DNA of 11,710 nucleotides, taken from NCBI GenBank assembly GCA_001603685.1, contig LUZO01000133.1, positions 1 to 11,710 of the forward strand, written 5' to 3'. The translations under genes and the position numbers were made by a program. Origin of the DNA: Bacteroidales bacterium Bact_23. Lineage in GTDB: Bacteria; Bacteroidota; Bacteroidia; Bacteroidales; Lentimicrobiaceae. The notes beneath the pieces were generated by a model, which was not told the origin of the DNA, searched no databases, and worked only from the letters and a program-made list of their open reading frames with translations. Of the stretch, positions 5,672 through 11,710 are shown one piece after another (position 1 is the first letter of the stretch; every line of letters begins with the position of its first letter).

Positions 5672-8600
5672 TTATTTTCTGAAAAGCGGATCGGCGCCGA
5701 TGGTTCCTTTCAGGAAGTTTAGATAATTCTCCGATTTTACCCTTTCCAGTTCTTTTTCCACATTCATTATGCGTGTTTTCAGATCCAGTTCTTCAATGTA
5801 CTCTTCATTGATCTCCTGTCCGGTAAACTGGTTAAGGTACTCCAGGCTTCTTTCTAGGAATTCGGTATCAATCTGCTGTTTTCGCTGCAGGCGCCCGAGG
5901 TACCATTCCGATTCCAGTACATAATCGCGGTCGAACATCTTTCTGATTTCCGGATCTTCGGCGGTTTTTCCTTCGTAGTGCCCCCAGGCCATGATGTGCA
6001 GCAGGGCCTTCAGCGGTGGTATGGCGGCATCCGCGCTTCCATCCTCAAAATAGTTGCGGGCAACGCGCTGCTGCGCCTCCACAATGTTGTTGATGCCATC
6101 CACATACGCGGCCATATCCTGCTTTTCGGGATGGAGCATCAAGTCGTTGAACACGGCGTTCGGCTCATCGAAAATGCTGTTCAGGTAGTTGAAGGTGAAA
6201 TTTTCGGTGATGCGGTAGCCAAGGCGGGAGGCAAGCACTTTTTTCCCTTTATATTCAAAGTCGTTGAGCTTCTCCAGCGAACCTTCGGCAATCAGCTTTT
6301 TGGGGTCGCGGTCGCTTACCTCCATTCTGCACCACAATTCGGGAATCAGCAGGGAGATGTCGTGGTCGAAACGCGATTTGGTGCCTATGAAACCCGCAGC
6401 CGACGAGAATGCATTGTATCCGGTAAGGATGTAGCTCAGCAGCGCATTGTTCAGGTCGGTAACGGCGTTCAGCATATTGAACGGGCCTTTGGTAAGTGCG
6501 CCTTCGGAGCCGGCTCCCGTAGTGGAGGGCGATTTTCCGGTAAGGCTGCAGATAAAGTCCATAAACAACTCGGGAAGTTCCTGATAGTGGATTGGGCCGT
6601 ACACGCTCAGACCGCGGATTCCGCCTTCGTGGTCGGGCGGATTGTTGCGGCGGCCGGGCAGTACGGCATGGATGGGATGATGCACCGGGTCGGTGAGGGG
6701 GATGCGCATGGAGAAACGCATGCCGATCTCTGCCAGATGATCGTCGATGGGATTGACGATGTCGGGTCGTATCTGCAGGTAGCGCGGATTCTTCGAAGGC
6801 GCGCCGTTTACAAGTCTTGGATGCGAAGGGGTGATAAAGTAGTTGCCGGTCGAATCCATGGTTCCCTCAATGATCAGCTTCTGGATGGGACGGGTGTAGC
6901 GGTCGAAGTTAATGGCGTCCTCAATCAGTTGTTTGCCGTCTTCGGCGGTAAGCGGCTGATAGTTGCTGCAGAAGTTGTTGCGCTGCGACAGGTCGGCTTC
7001 CGTCTCCTTGTCGTAACCTCTGTGAATGGCTTCATCCGGGCGCTGGAAGAACTTCTCCTCGCAGTTCTCGGTGATTTTTACACTCTGGTTGCTGTAATCG
7101 GCATTCAGGTAACGCAGTTGATTTACCGGCAGCGTGACCGAAGCGGTGATGTCGTCTTCCATCTGAATCTTGGCGGCTGCAATAAAGTCGGAGCGCAGTT
7201 TATGCAGGTACCAGGAGTTGTCGGCGGCAAAGCCCACCCTCAGGTAGCTGGCGCTCAGCTTGCGGTTGCTGAACAGCAGTTCGTGCCCTTTGTTGCCGTT
7301 GATTACATCGGTGGAGAAGTAATCCTTCCAGTCGTCGCTGGTGCGTTCGGGGCGGTAGAACCGCTTCACATAAAATACCAGTGCCTTGATGTGGGCGGGG
7401 ATTGCCTTAACAAACTCATTGTATTCATCCGAGTAGAACGGCGAAGGGTTGAGCAGCTTGATAACCGAGCCCAGGGTGCGGTTTGGCGACAGCAGCGGCC
7501 GCGAAACCGGCTTGTGCTCATCCGGAAATTTCCACCTTCCCGAGTAATCGCGGTTGATGATCTCATCGGCGGCTTTAATGTCGCGGTCGAAATCGTCAAC
7601 AAAGAACGATCCGTAAATGATGGCATTGAGCAGCGATTTGGAGATTTCCGATTTGCCGCCTCCCGAAACGGTGCTGGGTTTGTGGCAGAAGGTTCCGTTG
7701 GGCTGGGTGCTAACCAGTCGCCATGAGGGGGCCGACGGATGCTTCTCCATATGCAGCTTGTGGCCTGAGGGATAGATGTAGAAAAAGCCCGGCCTGAGCG
7801 GTATGGAGCGCCTGGTTCCGTTGTGAACCCACTGCACGCTGCCTTTGTAAAGGTCAATGTCGGTATCCTCGGGGATGTAGATGATGTTGTCGAACTTCTT
7901 GTCGATGCCGTACCCTTCGGGGGTCAGGTTCATCAGGCTGCCGAATTTCTCAACCACCTCGCTGAAATAGAACGATTTCTTCAGGTGGTTTTTCATAAAC
8001 AGGTTGCCATTGAAATTGGCGCCGACATTTTTGCGGCTGAAGGCAATGGCTCCGCCGGCATGCTCTTCCTCCACCAGCCCGAAAAGGTTGGCACTATAGC
8101 TGATCTGCGTTTTGATCTCCTTTTTTGAATATCCGAAGTAATTATCGGCCAGCAGGGTAACCACCACTCCGCGCTCATCGCGGCAGGTGATTTTGAAAGG
8201 CTGACCGCCGTTGTAGAGTTCATTTTCATCTTTCCAGCAAACGCCGTCGCGACGCTGGCGTTCGGTTGCCTGGTCGTAATGAGGCAGTCCCAGCTCCTTT
8301 TTGGTCATTTTGGTAAGCTGGGGAGCCAGAACGATACAACCGGTGTGGCCTGTCCAGCTTTCGGGATCCAGAGCGGCATCGCAGGCGGGGTTGGAGGGGT
8401 TCCCGGCATTTCCGAAGATGGATTCTACAAAATCGATGTTCGAAACCAGACTGCCCGGAGTGAAAAAGCGAACTTCCATGGTTTTGCGCTTCATCACGCC
8501 TTTAACCTCGGGGCAAACCACCGGGCGCATCAGAATGGAGACGAATACTTCCGCCTGTTTCTCCTGCGACGAGGTGAATGGCAGCCGGTTGAGCCATGCC

Positions 8601-9166
8601 GGGGGATTGAAGGCTGCCTCAAGGAATCTTGCAAAGGCAATTTTGGGAACTTCGATTTTATCGACGGGAACGGGAAGCCCGCCTTCAACAATGTGGAACG
8701 ACCCCTTGGTGGTACGGCGGTCGTTGCGCGGATTGTGCAGCACACCCTGACGGATACGGTATGAATCAATCATTTCGTTGCTGAAATGGTTTTTATGAGG
8801 CGGGAGACTCAGCATACGCGAAACTCCCGGTTTGTCGCTGACCAGCATATTGTTGGGCAGATGAGGTACAGAAGGCAGGTTCAGATCGGCCAGATAGCTG
8901 TTGATAAATCCCTGAATGCGCCTGTCAACCGGTGCATAAACATCGGAGATAAGCCGGGTGCGGCTGCGGTAAATGCTTACCAGATTCGAGGTGAGGTCGA
9001 GAAACTCAGGATCGGCAAGCGGTTTGTTGATTTCAGGCATCGCCTGATCATCAAAAACCGGCTGACCCATGGTGGCAAGCTTGAGGTTGATGTATCGGAT
9101 CAGGTCACGGGCCGAAAGGGCGCGACCGGTCTTTGTGTTCAATGAAAATGAATGATTGTTTTTCAT
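5672..9166 (-). CDS. Diphosphate (PPi)-type phosphoenolpyruvate carboxykinase-like protein (1164 aa)
   Basis: I assign this to the PPi-dependent PEP carboxykinase family known from Propionibacterium freudenreichii and Entamoeba. Those enzymes are about 130 kDa and interconvert PEP + CO2 + Pi with oxaloacetate + PPi; they are much larger than the ATP or GTP enzymes. The supports are the length, the absence of a signal peptide or membrane helix, and two glycine-rich phosphate-loop-like segments: STVSGGGKSEISKS with GGGK at 502-505, and TGKSPSTTGAGSEG at 876-889. The assignment rests on my recognition of these motifs. The C-terminus (about 1090-1164) is helical and charged, with a likely short coiled coil (LKTRIMNVEKELERVKSE). 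GAAAGGAT just before the ATG supports the start. The gene is monocistronic, with its own -7 element and terminator. Its base composition is visibly more GC-rich than the secreted-protein genes to the right, which leaves long shadow frames on the other strand. Confidence 0.75.
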   Translation of the reverse strand: MKNNHSFSLNTKTGRALSARDLIRYINLKLATMGQPVFDDQAMPEINKPLADPEFLDLTSNLVSIYRSRTRLISDVYAPVDRRIQGFINSYLADLNLPSVPHLPNNMLVSDKPGVSRMLSLPPHKNHFSNEMIDSYRIRQGVLHNPRNDRRTTKGSFHIVEGGLPVPVDKIEVPKIAFARFLEAAFNPPAWLNRLPFTSSQEKQAEVFVSILMRPVVCPEVKGVMKRKTMEVRFFTPGSLVSNIDFVESIFGNAGNPSNPACDAALDPESWTGHTGCIVLAPQLTKMTKKELGLPHYDQATERQRRDGVCWKDENELYNGGQPFKITCRDERGVVVTLLADNYFGYSKKEIKTQISYSANLFGLVEEEHAGGAIAFSRKNVGANFNGNLFMKNHLKKSFYFSEVVEKFGSLMNLTPEGYGIDKKFDNIIYIPEDTDIDLYKGSVQWVHNGTRRSIPLRPGFFYIYPSGHKLHMEKHPSAPSWRLVSTQPNGTFCHKPSTVSGGGKSEISKSLLNAIIYGSFFVDDFDRDIKAADEIINRDYSGRWKFPDEHKPVSRPLLSPNRTLGSVIKLLNPSPFYSDEYNEFVKAIPAHIKALVFYVKRFYRPERTSDDWKDYFSTDVINGNKGHELLFSNRKLSASYLRVGFAADNSWYLHKLRSDFIAAAKIQMEDDITASVTLPVNQLRYLNADYSNQSVKITENCEEKFFQRPDEAIHRGYDKETEADLSQRNNFCSNYQPLTAEDGKQLIEDAINFDRYTRPIQKLIIEGTMDSTGNYFITPSHPRLVNGAPSKNPRYLQIRPDIVNPIDDHLAEIGMRFSMRIPLTDPVHHPIHAVLPGRRNNPPDHEGGIRGLSVYGPIHYQELPELFMDFICSLTGKSPSTTGAGSEGALTKGPFNMLNAVTDLNNALLSYILTGYNAFSSAAGFIGTKSRFDHDISLLIPELWCRMEVSDRDPKKLIAEGSLEKLNDFEYKGKKVLASRLGYRITENFTFNYLNSIFDEPNAVFNDLMLHPEKQDMAAYVDGINNIVEAQQRVARNYFEDGSADAAIPPLKALLHIMAWGHYEGKTAEDPEIRKMFDRDYVLESEWYLGRLQRKQQIDTEFLERSLEYLNQFTGQEINEEYIEELDLKTRIMNVEKELERVKSENYLNFLKGTIGADPLFRK

Positions 9167-9196
9167 ATCCTTTCAATTTAAAATTGGATAATGGTG

Positions 9197-9204
9197 CAAA
9201 ACTA
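9197..9204 (-). promoter_or_regulatory. -7 promoter element of the large PEP carboxykinase-like gene
   Basis: TAGTTTTG on the minus strand matches TAnnTTTG exactly. The transcript would start near 9190, giving a leader of about 24 bases that includes GAAAGGAT before the ATG. No TTG stands at the usual -33 spacing. Confidence 0.55.
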
Positions 9205-9239
9205 TATAATAAATAAATACCTGAAATACAATAATATAC

Positions 9240-9253
9240 TGCAATCGTTTGCA
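9240..9253. promoter_or_regulatory. LacI/cre-type operator upstream of the PEP carboxykinase-like gene
   Basis: TGCAATCGTTTGCA fits the LacI-family operator pattern TGNAANCGNTTNCA at every fixed position, with the central CG typical of LacI/CcpA-class regulators. It is centred about 56 bp upstream of the predicted transcript start, outside the core promoter, so activation or roadblock-free repression by looping are both possible. No LacI-type regulator is in this window. Confidence 0.5.
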
Positions 9254-9535
9254 TAGCCTAAAAATTGGTTAAATGGCTGATATACAAGTAGATGAACAAT
9301 TGTCGGGAATGGCTGTGTTATTGTAAAATGCAGTAATACATTGTGTTAGGGTATTTATTATCGGCAAAAAATGCTTTTTTGTTGATAATTTTTTTTGATT
9401 TTCAAATCTGTTTTGCAGGACAGGCAGAGGCTTACCGGTATGTTTTGTCCGGCTTTGAATTTTAATACTGAACAATGGGTATTTCTACCCAGTGTGTTTG
9501 CGTTTAAAAAGTTGCAAAAGTGGTGTTTTAACGAA
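9254..9535. other. AT-rich spacer between divergent transcripts
   Basis: No gene is supported. The open frame on the minus strand at 9269-9475 has low-complexity residues and no ribosome binding site. A run of alternating A- and T-tracts lies at about 9363-9400, including CAAAAAA-TGC-TTTTTTG, which could bend DNA. The segment TGGGTATTTCTAC at 9476-9488 is shared with the second paralogue's upstream region and is described separately. Confidence 0.65.
9476..9488 (+). promoter_or_regulatory. Shared upstream element, copy 1 (TGGGTATTTCTAC)
   Basis: This 13-mer lies 60 bases before the -33 TTGAC of the first secreted-protein gene. An identical 13-mer lies 61 bases before the -33 of the second gene. 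In this copy it extends to GGGTA-TTTC-TACCC, a short inverted repeat, consistent with a protein-binding site. Confidence 0.45.
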
Positions 9536-9566
9536 TTGACTACACCCTGATTGGATAGTATCTTTG
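9536..9566 (+). promoter_or_regulatory. Promoter of secreted-protein gene 1
   Basis: TTGAC (-33, 9536-9540) is followed by TATCTTTG (-7, 9559-9566). Exactly 20 bases lie between TTG and TATCTTTG, an essentially ideal Bacteroidota promoter. The start near 9573 gives a leader of about 78 bases. A possible upstream ATG at 9564 lies inside the -7 box and cannot be the start codon. Confidence 0.85.
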
Positions 9567-9650
9567 TATCATAGAAACCGTCATTGCATCATGCCAGATC
9601 TTGCCGCCGTTTTCTCCAATTTGTTATTAACCCCAAAAAACCACAACGCT

Positions 9651-10232
9651 ATGAAAAAGACAATATTACTAACAGGCCTGCTGCTATCGGTTCTGGTTGG
9701 GTTCGCCCAACTGAAACCGGTAACGAAGGCAAAAGCTCCCGGCCTGATGCTGGGGCTGGACAGTACCGTTATTAAGATGGAATACGCCCGGTGGAACAGT
9801 GAGAATCCGGATGAGACATGGGATATTTCATCATTTCCCAACCGATTGGTATATTATTGCAATAAGTCAGAGAATAAAAATAAATCGAATGTAGCGCATG
9901 TTTATGATTTCGATGAAAATGGAGTAAATTACAAATATACAACCATTGCCGCACAGGAGCGAATTAAGTATGCAACCGATTATCTGAATAATGTAGCCCT
10001 GCGAAACCGTTACATCTACCAGTACAAGGGGGTTAACGAGTTCAACCAGGGAGTATGGGTTTCAAATAAATTTATGGCTGAATATACCGGATGTAATTGT
10101 GGAAACCTTGAGGTGACCGTTACAGCCAATATCCCGGCAGAAGCTATGAACAGCATTGTTGGAAAGTGTCCGGTGGTTCCCGGTAAATCCGGCGAATTGT
10201 TATCGATAGTATATACTCCATTGAACGAGTGA
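9651..10232 (+). CDS. Secreted protein of unknown family, paralogue 1 (193 aa)
   Basis: I do not recognise this family. The protein has a clear type I signal peptide, MKKTILLTGLLLSVLVGFAQ, probably cut after residue 20. The mature part is about 173 residues, rich in aromatic residues, Asn and Lys, without further membrane helices. Cysteines lie at 70, 148, 150 and 173, and 148-150 form a G-C-N-C-G motif. A strand-like C-terminus (ELLSIVYTPLNE) ends the protein. There is no Por-type C-terminal sorting domain and no lipobox, so a periplasmic or outer-membrane-associated location is likely. It is 77% identical (149 of 193 by hand count) to the next gene, with no gaps, and has its own promoter and terminator. 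The ATG at 9651 is chosen for the signal peptide. Confidence 0.85.
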   Translation: MKKTILLTGLLLSVLVGFAQLKPVTKAKAPGLMLGLDSTVIKMEYARWNSENPDETWDISSFPNRLVYYCNKSENKNKSNVAHVYDFDENGVNYKYTTIAAQERIKYATDYLNNVALRNRYIYQYKGVNEFNQGVWVSNKFMAEYTGCNCGNLEVTVTANIPAEAMNSIVGKCPVVPGKSGELLSIVYTPLNE

Positions 10233-10253
10233 TTAATAAGGCGAACATTCGAG

Positions 10254-10287
10254 AAGCCCTTCCCTGAACCGGAGGGGCTTTTTGTTT
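10254..10287 (+). terminator. Terminator of secreted-protein gene 1
   Basis: AAGCCCTTCC (10254-10263) pairs with GGAGGGGCTT (10271-10280), with one G-T wobble, and is followed by TTTGTTTG. It begins 22 bases after the stop. Confidence 0.85.
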
Positions 10288-10487
10288 GCCGAAAATCCTT
10301 TTCCTGAGCCCCGTTTTTGATCTGAAAATCTGCTGGAAACTCTTCCGGATTGAAACTGAAGAAAAGATAGACTTTTTAGCCGGCTGTAACCACTGCCTTG
10401 CCGAAAGGCTTGATATTATTGGGTATTGGGTATTTCTACGCAAAGAAAATCCGGTAGTTTTCCTGCAAAAAGTAGTAATTTGACGAA
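10288..10487. other. Spacer between the two paralogues
   Basis: No gene is supported here; the short open frames have no ribosome binding site and overlap the terminator or promoter. From 10427 the sequence aligns with the upstream region of the first paralogue, including TGGGTATTTCTAC, TGCAAAA(A)GT and CGAATTGAC, so the duplication included the promoter region. Confidence 0.65.
10427..10439 (+). promoter_or_regulatory. Shared upstream element, copy 2 (TGGGTATTTCTAC)
   Basis: This is identical to the 13-mer at 9476-9488 and lies 61 bases before the -33 box of the second gene. It is preceded by another TTGGGTA, so TTGGGTA occurs twice in tandem. The inverted repeat is weaker here (TACGC instead of TACCC). 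Confidence 0.45.
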
Positions 10488-10518
10488 TTGACGCGCCTTG
10501 CCGGAGGTGCTAATTTTG
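10488..10518 (+). promoter_or_regulatory. Promoter of secreted-protein gene 2
   Basis: TTGAC (10488-10492) and TAATTTTG (10511-10518), with exactly 20 bases between TTG and TAATTTTG, match the consensus. The -33 context ACGAATTGAC is the same as in the first copy. The start near 10525 gives an A-rich leader of about 93 bases. Confidence 0.85.
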
Positions 10519-10617
10519 CCGCATCATTTTTCAGGAACGGAATCTGAAATCAGCAGGCCGGAAAATGAGAAACAAAAAAAAGGAAAACTTAAAACAAAGA
10601 TTAAAAACACAACAACC

Positions 10618-11199
10618 ATGAAAAAATCAATTTTTACCCTCTCTTTGATATTTACAGTTCTTTTCGGTTTCGGACAGCTCAAACCGGAATCCAGGGCCAA
10701 GGCCCCCGGACTGATGCTTGGCCTCGACAGCACCTTAATTAAAATGGAGTATGCCCGCTGGAACAATCAGAATCCGGATGAGGCATGGACGGTAGCTTCA
10801 TATCCCAGCAGACTGGTATTTTATTGCGATAGATCAGAAAACAAGAATAAATCAAATGTGGCACATGTATATGATTTTGATGAAAATGGCGTGAATTATA
10901 AATATACCACAGTTGCCACACAGGAGCGATTCAAATATGCAACCGATTATCTGAATAATTTAGCCCTGCGTAATCGTTATCTCTATCAATATAAGGGAGT
11001 TAATGAGTTTAACCAGGGAGTATGGGTATTAAGCAGATCAATGGCCGAATTTTCCGGATGTAACTGTGGCGATGTTGAAGTTACCGTTACGGCAAATATC
11101 CCGGCAGAAACCATGAATGGCATTGTTGAGAACTGCCCGGTAGTTCCCGGCAAATCCGGTGAATTGTTATCCATCGTATATACGCCACTGCATAAATAG
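10618..11199 (+). CDS. Secreted protein of unknown family, paralogue 2 (193 aa)
   Basis: This has the same length and layout as the gene at 9651-10232: signal peptide MKKSIFTLSLIFTVLFGFGQ, then a mature region with C70, C148, C150 (GCNCG) and C173, all conserved. The mature parts are 80% identical (139 of 173). Residues 73-98 are identical between the copies even though 13 of their 26 codons differ, so this segment is under strong protein-level constraint. The signal peptides are the most diverged part (10 of 20 differ). The ATG at 10618 is preceded by an A-rich leader without a clear Shine-Dalgarno, as is common in this phylum. Own promoter and terminator; function unknown. Confidence 0.85.
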   Translation: MKKSIFTLSLIFTVLFGFGQLKPESRAKAPGLMLGLDSTLIKMEYARWNNQNPDEAWTVASYPSRLVFYCDRSENKNKSNVAHVYDFDENGVNYKYTTVATQERFKYATDYLNNLALRNRYLYQYKGVNEFNQGVWVLSRSMAEFSGCNCGDVEVTVTANIPAETMNGIVENCPVVPGKSGELLSIVYTPLHK

Positions 11200-11220
11200 T
11201 AAATAATAGCGTGCTTGCCG

Positions 11221-11253
11221 AAAGCCCCTTCTGCCATGCGGAGGGGCTTTTTT
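11221..11253 (+). terminator. Terminator of secreted-protein gene 2
   Basis: AAAGCCCCTTC (11221-11231) pairs with GGAGGGGCTTT (11240-11250), with one wobble, and the T-run continues to 11253. It is related in sequence to the terminator of the first paralogue (both GAGGGGCTT), so the duplication covered the whole transcription unit. Confidence 0.9.
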
Positions 11254-11296
11254 AATTTTGTTTTCGTGCTTCACCGGTTCGGATTTCTATCTATTA

Positions 11297-11510
11297 TAGT
11301 GGAATTCTGTGTTTCCGTGTTTCCGTGGCTAATCCTATTTTTCGCCACGAATCGAAGATCCCGTGCATACGGGAGACACTAAAGCACGAAAGAACACAAA
11401 AGGCATTATTCACTTTAGTGGGATTTTGTGTTTTCGTGTTTCCGTGGCTAATCCTTTTTTTGCCACGAATCAAAGATCCCGTGCATACGGGAGGCACTTA
11501 GGCACAAATT
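11297..11510. repeat. Two-unit dispersed repeat, same family as 126-400
   Basis: TAGTGG recurs at 11297 and 11416, a period of 119 bp. Each unit has TTTCCGTGGCTAATCC, a T-rich stretch and GCCACGAATC(G/A)AAG, as in the third unit near 341. Each unit also has the stem CCCGT-GCAT-ACGGG (within 11359-11374 and 11477-11492), where the left-end copy has CCCGC-AACT-GCGGG. The second unit ends near GGCACAAATTG. Confidence 0.88.
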
Positions 11511-11524
11511 GATTTCATACCTCA

Positions 11525-11637
11525 TCCGCCACAGCGGACTCTTACCTCTTACCTCTTACCTCTTACCTCTTCCGCCGCGGCGGACTCTGGCCTCTGACTT
11601 CCGACCTCCGACCTCTGACTTCCGACCTCCGACTTCC
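11525..11637. repeat. Palindrome plus seven-base repeat array
   Basis: The palindrome TCCGCC-GC-GGCGGA occurs at 11525-11538 (altered centre) and 11571-11584 (perfect). Between them is CTCTTAC repeated about 4.7 times (11539-11571). After the second comes a degenerate seven-base array (11585-11637): CTCTGGC, CTCTGAC, TTCCGAC, CTCCGAC, CTCTGAC, TTCCGAC, CTCCGAC, TTCC. The same palindrome with related linkers is at 4521-4590. Confidence 0.88.
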
Positions 11638-11670
11638 CCCAACAAAATTAAGATTACATTAAAAAATTAT

Positions 11671-11701
11671 TTTGAATGATTCTATTTTATTACTAATTTT
11701 G
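11671..11701 (+). promoter_or_regulatory. Promoter for a gene beyond the right edge
   Basis: TTTG (11671-11674) is followed after 19 bases by TAATTTTG (11694-11701), close to the ideal spacing and consensus. The gene it serves lies outside the window. Confidence 0.65.
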
Positions 11702-11710
11702 CATCCTAAC

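Noticed and set aside
5978..7726. 582-codon open frame on the plus strand
   Set aside because: It lies wholly antisense to the large PEP carboxykinase-like gene. Its length comes from the GC-rich third positions of that gene, and its translation shows no family or signal features.
9363..9400. Terminator-like A/T tract hairpin
   Set aside because: The stem is only A-T pairs (CAAAAAA/TTTTTTG) and is not placed after a gene on either strand.
9269..9475. 68-codon minus-strand frame between the PEPCK-like gene and the secreted genes
   Set aside because: The sequence is AT-rich with no domain or ribosome binding site, and no promoter element was found for it.
126..11510. Composite transposon bounded by the repeats at both ends
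   Set aside because: The repeats are in the same family at each end, but there is no transposase or integrase, no inverted terminal arrangement and the interior is ordinary core metabolism.

Overview
The window reads as chromosomal DNA of a Bacteroidota bacterium, probably an environmental member of the Bacteroidales/Marinilabiliales side of the phylum. Four lines of evidence point there. (1) Promoters follow the Bacteroidota pattern, TTG at -33 and TAnnTTTG at -7, with 19-20 bases between them; three are near-perfect. (2) The cytochrome bd operon opens with a DUF4492 gene, an arrangement typical of this phylum. (3) The signal peptides are Bacteroidota-like, ending GFAQ or GFGQ. (4) Intergenic spaces carry families of dispersed repeats.

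Layout. 1-545 is non-coding and holds a three-unit repeat of about 93 bp. 590-3700 (minus strand) is a compact respiratory operon: DUF4492, cydA, cydB, then a previously unlisted 45-residue single-helix protein that looks like a CydX-type subunit, closed by a strong terminator. A TAnnTTTG element and a 19-bp palindrome lie upstream. 4009-4353 (minus) is a lipoprotein with a heavy-metal-associated domain. 4420-4716 is a spacer with three copies of a GC-rich palindrome. 4717-5247 (plus) is a carboxymuconolactone decarboxylase/AhpD-like protein, convergent with a small S4 RNA-binding protein (5257-5466, minus). 5672-9166 (minus) is a 1164-residue protein that I assign to the diphosphate-type PEP carboxykinase family; it has a terminator, a -7 element and a LacI/cre-type operator. 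9651-10232 and 10618-11199 (plus) are tandem paralogues of a secreted protein I do not recognise, each with its own promoter and terminator. 11297-11637 is a second repeat block that carries both repeat families, and the window ends in a promoter firing to the right.

How the genes fit together. The cyd operon encodes a high-affinity quinol oxidase for low-oxygen respiration or oxygen scavenging. The large enzyme would interconvert PEP and oxaloacetate using PPi/Pi, a node in fermentative metabolism. The metal-binding lipoprotein and AhpD-like protein may relate to metal or redox homeostasis, but nothing ties them to one pathway. The least explained parts are the duplicated secreted proteins with their duplicated promoters, and the two intergenic repeat families. 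I see no phage, insertion sequence, CRISPR array, tRNA or rRNA.
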